Shown: positions 17,760 through 27,165, numbered from the stretch's first letter. The stretch: 64,000 nt of DNA from Verrucomicrobiaceae bacterium (GCA_027483175.1 JAIXVE010000229.1:1-64000), one strand, 5' to 3'. Notes: generated by a model not told the origin, from the sequence alone. Program-made: numbers and translations.

Positions 17760-20474
17760 ATGGTGAAGCTTGATGATCCGCATGCGCTTGCGGCTGAGGA
17801 GGTGGTGAAGGCGCTGGGTAGTGACGGGGTGAACGGGTTGTCTGCGGCGGAGGCGGCGAGGCGGCTGGGGGAGTATGGGGCGAACGAGCTGCCGGAGACG
17901 CGGCCGGTGGGGGTGTGGTTGGTGTTAGGGCGGCAGTTTGCGAGTCCGCTGATTTATCTGCTGCTGGTGGCGGCATTGATCGCGGGGGCGATGGGGCATC
18001 GAGGGGATGCGGCGGTGATTCTGGTGGTGGTGGTGGTGAATGCGTTGCTGGGGGCGTATCAGGAACGACGGGCGGCGCGGTCGATGGCGGCATTGCGGAA
18101 GTTGTCAGTGCTGATGGTGCGGGTGGTGCGTGGAGGTGAGGAGGTGGAGATTGAGGCGTCGGGGTTGGTGCCTGGGGATGTGGTGGTGCTGGCGGCGGGG
18201 GATGCGGTTGGAGCGGACGGGCGGTTGATTGAGGTGGTGGCGATGGAGGCGGCGGAGGCGGCGTTGACTGGGGAGTCGGTGCCGGTGGTGAAGGATGCGG
18301 GGGCGGTGCCGGTGGGGACCCTGATGGCGGACCGGAAGGGGATGGTGTATGCGGCGACGCATGTGGCGGCGGGGCGGGGTCGGGCGGTGGTGACGGCGAC
18401 GGGGGAGCGGACGGAGGCTGGGCGGATCGCGGATCTGACGATGACGGCGCGGGAGCCGAAGACCCCGCTGGAGGAGCGGTTGGCGGGGTTTGGGCGGATG
18501 CTGGCGGGGGCGTCGCTGGGGTTGTTCGGGCTGGTGATTGCGGGAGGGTTGGCTAGGGGGATGCCGTTTCTGGAGATTCTGATGGTGGCGATCAGTCAGA
18601 TGGTGAGTGTGGTGCCGGAGGGATTGCCGGTGGCGATGACGGTGGCGCTGGCGGTGGGGATGCAGCGGATGGCGCGGCGGGGGGCGGTGGTGCGGCGGTT
18701 GTCGGCGGTGGAGACTTTGGGGTCGGTTAGTGTGATCTGCACGGACAAGACGGGGACATTGACGAGGAATGAGATGACGGTGACGGCGCTAAGGTTGCCG
18801 GGGGGGCGGGAGGTGGCGGTGAGTGGGGGAGGTTATGCGCCGGAGGGTGAGTTGACGGAAGGCGGGAGGAAGGTGGCGAGCGGGGATGCGGCGGTGCGGC
18901 GGATGGTGGAGGCGTTGGTTTTGTGCAATGATGCGCGGCTGGAGGGGCCTGGGGGAGAGGAGATGAAGTGGCGGATTGTGGGGGATCCGACGGAGGCGGC
19001 GATGCTGACGCTAGCAAAGAAGGCGGGGATGGAACCGGAGGAAGTAAGGGCGGCGAATGTGAGGGTGGCGGAGTTGCCGTTTGATGCGGGATCGCGGCTG
19101 ATGGCGGTGCAATGCGGGAGCGGGGAGCGCGGGAGGATCCTGATCAAGGGGGCACCGGAGACGGTGCTGGCGCTTTGCGGGCTGGTGGCTGGCGGGGACG
19201 GGACGGATGAGGAGTTAGGAGAGGACGAGCGTGAGGCGATGCAGAAGGCGGCGGAGGAGATGAGCGGGGAGGCGTTGCGGGTGCTGGCGGCGGCGGAGAT
19301 ACCGGGGCGGGAGCTGGATGTGGGGGGCGGTTATGCGGCGCTGGCGGGGCACGGCGTCTGGCTGGGGTTGGTGGGGGAGATGGATCCGCCGCGGGAAGGG
19401 GTGAAGGAGGCGGTGGCGGAGTGCCGGCGTGCGGGGATTCGGACGGTGATGGTGACGGGGGATCACAAGGCGACCGGGCTGGCGGTGGCGAGGGTGTTAG
19501 GGATTGCGCGGGATGGGGATCTGGCGGTGGACGGCGCGGAGCTGGAGAGGATGAGCGAGGGGAAGCTGAGGGGCGAGCTTGAGAGGATCTCGGTTTTTGC
19601 GCGGGTGCATCCGGCGCAGAAGCTGAGGATTGTGGAGGCGTGGCAGGCGAAGGGCGGGGTGGTGGCGGTGACTGGGGACGGGGTGAATGATGCACCGGCG
19701 CTGGCGCGAGCGGATGCGGGAGTGGCGATGGGGATTACGGGGACGGAGGTGGCGAAGAGTGCGGCTGGGATTGTGATTACGGACGACAATTTTCCGACGA
19801 TGGTGGGGGCGGTGGCGGGCGGGCGATTGGTTTACCGGAATCTGAAGAAAGTGATTCTGTATTTGTTCACGACGTCGATGGACGAAGTGGTGGTGCTGCT
19901 GCTGGCGCTGCTGTGCGGGTTGCCGCTGCCATTGCTGGCGGTGCAGATTCTGTGGATCAATCTGGTGACGGAGGGTGTGCTGACGGTGAATCTGGTGATG
20001 GAGGAGAGTCACGGGCGGGAGATGGGTCGGCCGCCGGTGGGACGTGACGAGCCATTGGTGACGAGGGAGATGCTGAAGCGGATGATCGGGATGGTGGGGG
20101 CATCGGTGGTGTCGGTGTTCGGGTATTATGTGTGGCGGCTGGGGAGCGGGGTGCCGCTGGAGTTGGTGCGGAGCGAGACGTTTACGGTGCTGGCGGTGTC
20201 GCAGTGGTTCAACGTGCTGAATTGCCGGAGTGCGACGGATTCGGCGTTTGACGGGACGATGGTGCGGAACCGGTGGCTGCTGGCGGGGCTGGTGCTGGGG
20301 AATCTGCTGCAAGCGGCGGTGATTTACACAGCGCCGATGAACCGGTTGTTTCACACGGTGCCGATCGATTTCCGGCATTTTGTGCTGATCGGGCTGGTGG
20401 CGAGTCCGGTTTTGTGGGTGGAGGAGGTGAGGAAGTGGCTGGTGCGGCGGCGGGGGCGAGTGCACGGGGTGTGA
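17760..20474 (+). CDS. Cation-translocating P-type ATPase (P2-like)
   Basis: TGES, VVPEGLPVAM, CTDKTGTLT, KGAPE, MVTGDHKATG, TGDGVNDAPAL, ILWINLVTEG. Confidence 0.93.
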   Translation: MVKLDDPHALAAEEVVKALGSDGVNGLSAAEAARRLGEYGANELPETRPVGVWLVLGRQFASPLIYLLLVAALIAGAMGHRGDAAVILVVVVVNALLGAYQERRAARSMAALRKLSVLMVRVVRGGEEVEIEASGLVPGDVVVLAAGDAVGADGRLIEVVAMEAAEAALTGESVPVVKDAGAVPVGTLMADRKGMVYAATHVAAGRGRAVVTATGERTEAGRIADLTMTAREPKTPLEERLAGFGRMLAGASLGLFGLVIAGGLARGMPFLEILMVAISQMVSVVPEGLPVAMTVALAVGMQRMARRGAVVRRLSAVETLGSVSVICTDKTGTLTRNEMTVTALRLPGGREVAVSGGGYAPEGELTEGGRKVASGDAAVRRMVEALVLCNDARLEGPGGEEMKWRIVGDPTEAAMLTLAKKAGMEPEEVRAANVRVAELPFDAGSRLMAVQCGSGERGRILIKGAPETVLALCGLVAGGDGTDEELGEDEREAMQKAAEEMSGEALRVLAAAEIPGRELDVGGGYAALAGHGVWLGLVGEMDPPREGVKEAVAECRRAGIRTVMVTGDHKATGLAVARVLGIARDGDLAVDGAELERMSEGKLRGELERISVFARVHPAQKLRIVEAWQAKGGVVAVTGDGVNDAPALARADAGVAMGITGTEVAKSAAGIVITDDNFPTMVGAVAGGRLVYRNLKKVILYLFTTSMDEVVVLLLALLCGLPLPLLAVQILWINLVTEGVLTVNLVMEESHGREMGRPPVGRDEPLVTREMLKRMIGMVGASVVSVFGYYVWRLGSGVPLELVRSETFTVLAVSQWFNVLNCRSATDSAFDGTMVRNRWLLAGLVLGNLLQAAVIYTAPMNRLFHTVPIDFRHFVLIGLVASPVLWVEEVRKWLVRRRGRVHGV

Positions 20475-20521
20475 CGGTTGTCGGCAAGAGCGGGGTGATG
20501 TGGAGCGTATGGTGGGGCACA

Positions 20522-23317
20522 ATGAATGAGGCCATCCGATTGATTCTGCCGCTGGTAGCTGCTGTGGCCGTGCCGTGCCGGGCTGTGGATTTTGTGAAGG
20601 AGGTGCAGCCGGTGCTGGAGGCGAACTGCTACGATTGTCATGGCGAGGACAAGCAGAAGAACGGGTTGAGGCTGGACAGTGTGGCGGGGATTCTGAAGGG
20701 GAGTGATTCGGGGGAGCCGTTGTTTGTGCGCGGGAGCAGCGGGGAGAGCCTGCTGATCCGGATGGTGACGTCGACGGATCCGAAGCACATGATGCCGCCG
20801 AAGGGGGACCGGTTGAAGGCGGAGGAAGTGGGGGTGTTGAAGGCGTGGATTGACGGCGGGGCGGCGATGCCCGGGGAGAAGGAAGCGGCGGCGGGGATGC
20901 AGTTGAAGACAGATCACTGGTCGTTTCAGCCGGTGCGGCGGCCGGAGGTGCCCGAGGTGGTGGCTGGCGGGAATGAGATTGATGCGTTTGTCGGGGCGAA
21001 GCTGAAGGAGAAGGGGATGGTGCCGTTAGGGGAGGCGGACAAGAGGACGCTGGTGCGACGGATTCATCTGGTGATGCACGGGTTGCCGCCGTCGCCTGAG
21101 GAGAGCGAGGCATTTGTGAGGGATGAACGGCCGGAGGCGTGGGGTGAGCTGGTGGAGAAGGTGCTGGCGAGTCCGCGGCGCGGGGAGCGGTGGGCGCGGC
21201 ACTGGCTGGATGTGGTGCGTTATGCGGACACGAATGGATTCGAGACGAACCGGGAGCGGAAGACGGCCTATCATTATCGGGATTGGGTGATTGAGTCGAT
21301 CAACGAGGACAAGCCGTACGATCAGTTTGTGAGGGAGCAGATTGCGGGGGATGCGCTGGGGGTGGATGCGGCGACGGGTTTTCTGGTGGCGGGGGCGTAT
21401 GACATTGTGAAGTCGCCGGATCCGAATCTGTCGCTGATGCAGCGTCAGGAGGAACTGGCGGACATGGTGAGCACGACTTCGACGGCGTTCATGGGGCTGA
21501 CGATGGGGTGTGCGCGGTGTCACAATCACAAGTTTGATCCGGTGCTACAGAAGGATTATTATGCGATGCAGGCGGTGTTTGCGGGGGTAAACCATGGGGA
21601 GCGGCCGATCCGGCGGGAGCTGGGTGAGGAGGAAGTGAAGCGGATGGAGGCGTTGAGGAAGGAGGCGGCGGGGCTGCGGGAAGTGGTGGCGGGGTTCCGG
21701 CAGAAGGCGGCGGCGGCTAGTGGCGGGGTGGCGAAGCGAGCGGCGGTGAATGCGCGGGAGAACGAGGAAGTGTTTGCGGCGACGGAGGTGAGTGCGGTGA
21801 GGTTTGTGATTGAGGCGAGCAGTGCGGCCGAGCCTTGTGTGGATGAACTGGAGATTTACGATGAAGGCGGGAAGAATGTGGCGCTGGCGTCGGGCGGGGC
21901 GGTGGCGAAGGCGTCGGGGTCGCTGGCTGGTTATCCGATTCACAAGCTGGAGCATGTGAATGACGGGCAGAGCGGGAATGCGCGGAGCTGGATTGCGGAT
22001 ACGGCTGGGAAGGGCTGGGTGGAAGTGGTGCTGCCGGCGAAGGTGAAGGTGAAGCGGATTGTGTGGGGGCGGGACCGGAACGGGCAGTTCGGGGACCGGG
22101 TGGCGACGTCGTACCGGTTTGAAGGGCTGGGGGCGGGTGGCGAGTGGACGGTGCTGGCGACTTCGGAGGACCGGATGCCTTTTGGCGGGCAGGAAGCGCC
22201 GGATGCGTTTGTGGCGAAGTTAGGGGCGGCTGATGCGGCGTCGGCGCGAGAGGTGTTAGGTTCGCTGGCGGCGGTGGAGGCGAAAGTGGCGGCCTTGAGT
22301 GGAGCGGCGAGCGGGTGGGTGGGGACGTTCAGCCAACCGGGAAGGACGCATCGGTTGTATCGCGGGGAGCCGCAGCAGCCGCGGGAGGAAGTTGCGCCTG
22401 ATGTGGTCACGGTGATGGGGACGCTGGGGATGGGGGTGGACGAACCGGAGCAGGAACGGCGGGTGAAGTTTGCGCGGTGGCTGACGGGAGCGGAGCATCC
22501 CTTGACGGCGCGGGTGATGGTGAATCGGATCTGGCATTATATTTTCGGTCAGGGGATTGTGTCGACGCCGAGTGATTTCGGGTTGAACGGGGCGCGGCCG
22601 ACGCATCCGGAGCTGCTGGACTGGCTGGCGGATGAATTTGTGAGGAGCGGGTGGTCGGTGAAGCATGTGCAACGGTTGATTTTGAAGAGTGCGGCGTTCC
22701 GGCGGAGTTCCGGGGCGGGTGAACCGGTGGCGGGGGACGCGAGCAGTGAGAAGAACCGGCAGGTGGATGCGGGCGGGGAGTATCTGTGGCGGTTCACGCC
22801 GCGGCGATTGGAGGCTGAGGCGATTCGGGATGCGATGCTGACGGTTTCCGGGGTGCTGGAGATGAGCGGGGGCGGGCCTGGGTTTTATCTGATGGATGTG
22901 GTGGAGGAGAACGTGATGCACTATTTTGCGAAGGAGAAGTTCGGGCCTGCGGAGTTCCGGCGGATGGTCTATCAATTCCGGATCCGGCAGACGACGGACA
23001 GCGTGTTCAGTTCGTTTGACTGTCCGGATGGCGGGCAGGTGATGCCGAAGCGGAGCCGGAGCAATACGCCGCTGCAGGCGCTGAATCTGTTCAACAGCAC
23101 GTTTGTGCTAGGGCAGGCGGGGGTTCTGGAGGAGCGGCTGCGGAAGGAAGCGGGGGCGGATGTCGGCGCGCAGGTGGAGCGGGCGTTTGCGCTGTTCTAC
23201 AATCGTGCGCCGGATGCGTGGGAGCGGGAGCAGAGTGTGGCGATGATCGAGGCGGAGGGCCTTGGATCGTTCTGCCGGGCGCTGTATAACTCGAGCGAGT
23301 TTCTGTTTGTGTTCTGA
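20522..23317 (+). CDS. PSCyt1/DUF1549/DUF1553 domain protein, planctomycete-type cytochrome c
   Basis: CYDCHG heme motif; GERWARHWLDVVRYADTNGFETN; CARCHNHKFDP; NRIWHYIFGQGIVSTPSDFG; NTPLQALNLFN. Confidence 0.93.
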   Translation: MNEAIRLILPLVAAVAVPCRAVDFVKEVQPVLEANCYDCHGEDKQKNGLRLDSVAGILKGSDSGEPLFVRGSSGESLLIRMVTSTDPKHMMPPKGDRLKAEEVGVLKAWIDGGAAMPGEKEAAAGMQLKTDHWSFQPVRRPEVPEVVAGGNEIDAFVGAKLKEKGMVPLGEADKRTLVRRIHLVMHGLPPSPEESEAFVRDERPEAWGELVEKVLASPRRGERWARHWLDVVRYADTNGFETNRERKTAYHYRDWVIESINEDKPYDQFVREQIAGDALGVDAATGFLVAGAYDIVKSPDPNLSLMQRQEELADMVSTTSTAFMGLTMGCARCHNHKFDPVLQKDYYAMQAVFAGVNHGERPIRRELGEEEVKRMEALRKEAAGLREVVAGFRQKAAAASGGVAKRAAVNARENEEVFAATEVSAVRFVIEASSAAEPCVDELEIYDEGGKNVALASGGAVAKASGSLAGYPIHKLEHVNDGQSGNARSWIADTAGKGWVEVVLPAKVKVKRIVWGRDRNGQFGDRVATSYRFEGLGAGGEWTVLATSEDRMPFGGQEAPDAFVAKLGAADAASAREVLGSLAAVEAKVAALSGAASGWVGTFSQPGRTHRLYRGEPQQPREEVAPDVVTVMGTLGMGVDEPEQERRVKFARWLTGAEHPLTARVMVNRIWHYIFGQGIVSTPSDFGLNGARPTHPELLDWLADEFVRSGWSVKHVQRLILKSAAFRRSSGAGEPVAGDASSEKNRQVDAGGEYLWRFTPRRLEAEAIRDAMLTVSGVLEMSGGGPGFYLMDVVEENVMHYFAKEKFGPAEFRRMVYQFRIRQTTDSVFSSFDCPDGGQVMPKRSRSNTPLQALNLFNSTFVLGQAGVLEERLRKEAGADVGAQVERAFALFYNRAPDAWEREQSVAMIEAEGLGSFCRALYNSSEFLFVF

Positions 23318-23318
23318 G

Positions 23319-24614
23319 TCAGACCTCGTCGAGGGGTTTGGTGGCGTCGCCGAAGGTGCCGGGGTGGACTCCGCATTTGTCCATCATGGAGAGGTAGAGA
23401 CGGCACATCTGGCGGTCTGGCTTGTCGCGGTAGTCGAGGATTCTGCCGCCTTTGATTCGGCCGCCGCCGCCGCCGAGGAGGACGACGGGGAGTTGTGAGG
23501 CGTCGTGGCTGCCGCTCATCATGGAGGAGCAGAGGAGGAGCATGGAATTGTCGAGGAGGGATCGTTCGCCTTCCTTGATGGCGTCGAGGCGGGAGGCGAT
23601 GTAGGCGAGCTGGCTGATGAAGAACTGGTTGACCTTGAGCCAGTCGGCGGAGTCGGTGTGGGAGAGGAGGTGGTGGATCATGTAATCCACGCCGAGGTTA
23701 GGGAAGCGGAGCGAGCTGTGGTCGTTGTTGAGTTTGAGCGTGGTGACGCGGGTGGAGTCGGTCTGGAAGCCGAGGACGAGGATGTCGGACATGAGGCGCA
23801 TGTGTTCTGCGATGTCCTGGGGGATGCCGTCGGCGGGGCGGGGTTTGTCTGGTTTTGCGAGGGTCGGGCGCCAGCCCTGGAGTTCGCCGCGCTGGCCAGC
23901 GTTTTCGAGGCGTTGTTCGACATCGCGGACCGAGTCGAGGTATTCGTCGAGTTTGTGCTGATCGTTGCGGCCGAGGTCGCGGCGGAGGGAGGAGGCGTCG
24001 TTGAGGACGGCGTCGAGGATGCTGCGGTCGCCTTTGCCTGCGCCTTCCTTGAAGAGACGGTCGAAGGCGAGAGCGGGGTAGACCTCGAGGGGGGTTGGGG
24101 AGGTCGGGGAGCTCCACGAGATGTGGGAGCTGTAGAGCATGGAGTAGTTCTTGTGGACGGAGGGGTTGGCTTTTTCGCAGCCGAGGACGAGGCTAGGGAC
24201 CTTGGTCGCGCGGCCGTAGTGGGCTGCGATGACCTGATCGAAGCTGGTGCCGGAGCGGATTTCGCCGCCGGAGGCGAGGGGCGCGCCGCTGAGGAGGTTG
24301 CCGGTCTGGGAGCTGTGGATGTTGCCTTTGAGGGCTTCGGCATTGTAGAGCCCGCGGATGAAGAGGAGCTGGCGGCGGAAGTCGTTGAGGGGTTCGAGGA
24401 CCTTGCCGAGGGTCATGGCGTCGCCTTCGCCGGAGGCATTCCATTCGGAGCCGTGGAAGCCATTGCCCGCGAAGAGGACGGCGACGCGGACGGGGGCGTC
24501 AGCGCCTGCGGCGGCGGCGCGGGAGGTGGCGGTCAGGGATTCCATCCATGGGAGGGCGATGGAGACACCTGCGCCGCGGAGGAAGGAGCGGCGGGAAAAG
24601 CGCGAACGTTTCAT
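23319..24614 (-). CDS. DUF1552 domain protein with a Tat-type signal
   Basis: MKRSRFSRRSFLRGAGVSIALPWMESL; convergent with and 1 bp from the DUF1549/1553 gene, the usual partner. Confidence 0.92.
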   Translation of the reverse strand: MKRSRFSRRSFLRGAGVSIALPWMESLTATSRAAAAGADAPVRVAVLFAGNGFHGSEWNASGEGDAMTLGKVLEPLNDFRRQLLFIRGLYNAEALKGNIHSSQTGNLLSGAPLASGGEIRSGTSFDQVIAAHYGRATKVPSLVLGCEKANPSVHKNYSMLYSSHISWSSPTSPTPLEVYPALAFDRLFKEGAGKGDRSILDAVLNDASSLRRDLGRNDQHKLDEYLDSVRDVEQRLENAGQRGELQGWRPTLAKPDKPRPADGIPQDIAEHMRLMSDILVLGFQTDSTRVTTLKLNNDHSSLRFPNLGVDYMIHHLLSHTDSADWLKVNQFFISQLAYIASRLDAIKEGERSLLDNSMLLLCSSMMSGSHDASQLPVVLLGGGGGRIKGGRILDYRDKPDRQMCRLYLSMMDKCGVHPGTFGDATKPLDEV

Positions 24615-24839
24615 GGGTGGAGGATCGGGCGCGCTGGAGGGGCGGGCAAGATCTTTTCCGCGGAGAGGGGAGGTGGGGGGCGTTCTTGAAAAAGCAGGAG
24701 GTTCAGCAGTTTGCTGTGCCGGCGTGTGGAAGGGACTGCGGATGCAGGGCGGATGCTTGCAACGGGGGCTCCGCCGGTGGCAGGGATTTCTCTCCGGCTC
24801 TGGCTCCCAGGGAGGGCCGCCGCTGCCTGCGCTCCGGCA

Positions 24840-24979
24840 CCGGGGCGCTTCAACTCCTGGCTCACCGTGCTCTTGGCGCGGCCCGGCTCCTTGCCGATCG
24901 CTGTCGGCCATGCCCCCCGCTTGTGCAGAAGTTCCAAATGTGCTCTCTCTGTGATTGTGAGGTGTCCGTCGTTATTCAA
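24840..24979 (-). pseudogene. Remnant of an IS30-family transposase N-terminal HTH
   Basis: HLTITERAHLELLHKRGAWPTAIGKEPGRAKSTVSQELKR resembles the IS30 HTH; no DDE catalytic domain follows. Confidence 0.6.
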
Positions 24980-25074
24980 TGTCAGGGATTGGGTTCGTCA
25001 CCTCCCTTCAATGGCCTGCGGATTCACTCACACCAGTCCCGTTTCACTTGGAGGTTGAAACCGCCAGACAATCC

Positions 25075-26433
25075 ATGAGATCGAAAAACAAACGCCTCAT
25101 CTCCGTTATCGCAGGGGTTCTGCTGGCGTTCCTTGCCATCCTCTGGTGGCGTCAAGGAGCGGAGACTGAGTCGCTACAACATGTTCCTTCGCAGAAGCCC
25201 AATTCGCCTTCCGCACACAGGCAGCTGGTCGCAACTTCACTGCCAAAGATGCACCGGTATGACGAAGGCAATGATCCGCGCCGCAATCAAGAGGCAGCCG
25301 CTCGCTACTACCAACGCAGGGAACAGATGATCAGAGCATATCATGGTGACGCCCGAATAGACGCCATCTTGAATGGCCTGAAAAGTGGCGAGAGCCTGGT
25401 GAGGTGGCTAGATCGAGTTCAATCTCACGAACTAGCCAGCGCCTTGCCGCTGGTCCCTCCCCTACTATTGGATGCTGACAAGTCAGTCCGCAGGGTTGCG
25501 GCTGAAACGCTTTGCTGGTTCGGTGACAAGCGTGGCTTCGACTTCATCCTGGAACAGCGCAAGAAGTCGGACGGACTCGAATGGTCATCGTTGCTTCAGA
25601 ATGTGTTTGCAGAGTATCGGCCCCAAGGATACAACGAGGCACTGGTGGCGTTGATGAGGGCGAAAAATGGCGAAGAGACTTCGCAGAAGGTTGATGCATT
25701 CGCAATAGCCGAAGTGTTGGCGACAATGGGTGATGCTACCTCACTCGAAGTGATCCTGCCTATACTGGCTCAGTATCCCCCAGAGAGCGCTGAAGCTGTT
25801 CTGGTGCTTCGAAATCTGAATGACCCGAGGGTGACGCAATTTGCCAGAGAGCTTTTGAAGAATGGAGTGAATCCGCGAGTAAAACAGGCGGCAGAGATTG
25901 TTCTCGCGGCGCATGGGGATGAGGCGGCCCGGCGGAGCATCACGGCTGCAGTGAATCGGTTGGCAGAACTGCCCCAGCCAAGAAACGCCGATGGCACGTA
26001 CAAGGCTGGTATGGAGCCAGCGGCAATCGGAGCGGTAAATGCGGCATGGGATGGTGAAGCGATGTTGGCGTTGGAGCATGGAATGGAATATCTGCCATCA
26101 GCACAAGCAGTGCCGGTGCTTCGACACATCGCTACGAATGCCAACAATGTTCGCTTTAGTGAGGTGGCAGTCCAAATCCTTGCCAAGATTGGCGATGAAG
26201 CCGCGAGGGAAGCGCTTTGGCAGACCGCACGGGCATTGCAGACTGGTCAACGCGGGTTTGAAAGCACAATGTATAATTCAGTGGGCAGGGCGCTGATGTT
26301 GTTCAGTGATTCAACCTCGACGGAACTGGCAAAACAGCTATTTGGGGCCGACAGGCACGGCGCGGAAGCGTCTCAGTTCTTTGCCGAGTCCAAGGGGTGG
26401 GATGGTCTGTTTAAGCGTCGATTGTTCTACTAG
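25075..26433 (+). CDS. HEAT-repeat-like protein with an N-terminal membrane anchor
   Basis: MRSKNKRLISVIAGVLLAFLAILWWRQ; helical repeats such as KSVRRVAAETLCWFGDKRGFDFIL and DPRVTQFARELLKNGVNPRVKQAAEIVLAAHG; codon usage less G-biased than neighbours. Confidence 0.7.
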   Translation: MRSKNKRLISVIAGVLLAFLAILWWRQGAETESLQHVPSQKPNSPSAHRQLVATSLPKMHRYDEGNDPRRNQEAAARYYQRREQMIRAYHGDARIDAILNGLKSGESLVRWLDRVQSHELASALPLVPPLLLDADKSVRRVAAETLCWFGDKRGFDFILEQRKKSDGLEWSSLLQNVFAEYRPQGYNEALVALMRAKNGEETSQKVDAFAIAEVLATMGDATSLEVILPILAQYPPESAEAVLVLRNLNDPRVTQFARELLKNGVNPRVKQAAEIVLAAHGDEAARRSITAAVNRLAELPQPRNADGTYKAGMEPAAIGAVNAAWDGEAMLALEHGMEYLPSAQAVPVLRHIATNANNVRFSEVAVQILAKIGDEAAREALWQTARALQTGQRGFESTMYNSVGRALMLFSDSTSTELAKQLFGADRHGAEASQFFAESKGWDGLFKRRLFY

Positions 26434-26514
26434 CGGAACGGTTTCTTCTGCCTGCAATACTTTGGCTGAGGTCAATGTGCCGGCAAGGGTGCGGCCGCCT
26501 TTTCCAGGCCGGCG

Positions 26515-26851
26515 GGCGGACCATCGATGTTGCCGCAGGGCGTCAGCGCGGGCTGTCCGAAACGGGGCGGGAACAAGGTGGCAGCGATTCCATCCACGGG
26601 TGGGCGATGGAGAGGGTGCGACCGGCAAATCATGTGGGCGAGCCTGCCAAGCCTGGGAGCGCCGCCGTCCAGAGCGGCCTTTCAACTTGCCGCAGGCCAT
26701 GCTTCCACTCCGGGGCGTAGTGCGGCTGGGCCGGTTGGTTCAAGCCGCTCGAGGACGGCGGCGCTCCCAGGGAACACATGATTTCGCGGTCACACCCGAT
26801 GGAGACACCAGCGCCGTGGAGGAAGGAGGGGCGGGAGTGCGAACGTTTCTT
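26515..26851 (-). pseudogene. 5' fragment of a DUF1552 Tat-signal gene, start codon lost and split by an insertion
   Basis: Aligns by eye to the start of the intact gene at 24480-24614: PKKRSHSRPSFLHGAGVSI versus MKRSRFSRRSFLRGAGVSI; ATG replaced by AAG (26849-26851). Confidence 0.65.
26614..26796. mobile_element. MITE-like non-autonomous insertion (about 183 bp) with imperfect ~50-bp terminal inverted repeats and a 9-bp target duplication
   Basis: CGATGGAGA at 26605-26613 and 26797-26805; left end GGTGCGACCGGCAAATCATGTG...CCTGGGAGCGCCGCCGTCC; reverse complement of right end GGTGTGACCGCGAAATCATGTG...CCTGGGAGCGCCGCCGTCC; uninterrupted site in the intact gene near 24550-24565. Confidence 0.75.
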
Positions 26852-26940
26852 GGGCGGAGGATCGGGCTGGGGGGATTGGAGATTTGAGATGGGTCTGGTT
26901 CGAAGGGCGGGGATGGGGAGGGAGTCTCTCGCGAAGGCGC

Positions 26941-27002
26941 GAAGGGCTGGTGGGGAGAGGTGCGAGTTCGGAGCCTCGCGTGCCCGGGCTTGTACGGAGA
27001 GG
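26941..27002. repeat. Direct repeat copy A (...GGAGCCTCGCGTGCCCGGGCTTGT...)
   Basis: ~60 bp, near-identical core to 27079-27139. Confidence 0.8.
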
Positions 27003-27086
27003 GCTGGCAGGCGCACTCCGTGCGCGAGAGAGAGCTGTGATTCTCCCAGCAGTCCAGAGCCTGCGGCGGGCTGGTTCGGAGGGCTT
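26996..27086. repeat. Dispersed intergenic repeat, copy 2, with hairpin GCGCAC-TCC-GTGCGC
   Basis: Matches 4406-4491 apart from compensatory stem changes. Confidence 0.75.
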
Positions 27087-27139
27087 GTGGGGAGAGGGGC
27101 GGGAACGGAGCCTCGCGTGCCCGGGCTTGTTGGGAGAGG
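27079..27139. repeat. Direct repeat copy B (...GGAGCCTCGCGTGCCCGGGCTTGT...)
   Basis: ~60 bp, near-identical core to 26941-27002. Confidence 0.8.
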
Positions 27140-27165
27140 TAAGCGGAGGGATGCGGCTTCTGCAA

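Noticed and set aside
19497-21113. 538-aa minus-strand ORF overlapping the P-type ATPase and DUF1549 genes
   Set aside because: Arg/Pro/His/Ser-rich translation spanning two real genes; artefact.
23505-24689. 394-aa + strand ORF opposite the DUF1552 gene
   Set aside because: Same Glu/Val/Gly-rich shadow composition; the minus-strand DUF1552 reading is unambiguous.
24740-24870. Possible second copy of the MITE-like element
   Set aside because: Only short words shared (CTCCCAGGGAG..GCCGCCG); no matching end sequence or target duplication could be found.
24611-24979. Intact IS30 element
   Set aside because: Only the HTH part is recognisable; no DDE catalytic region and no defined ends seen.
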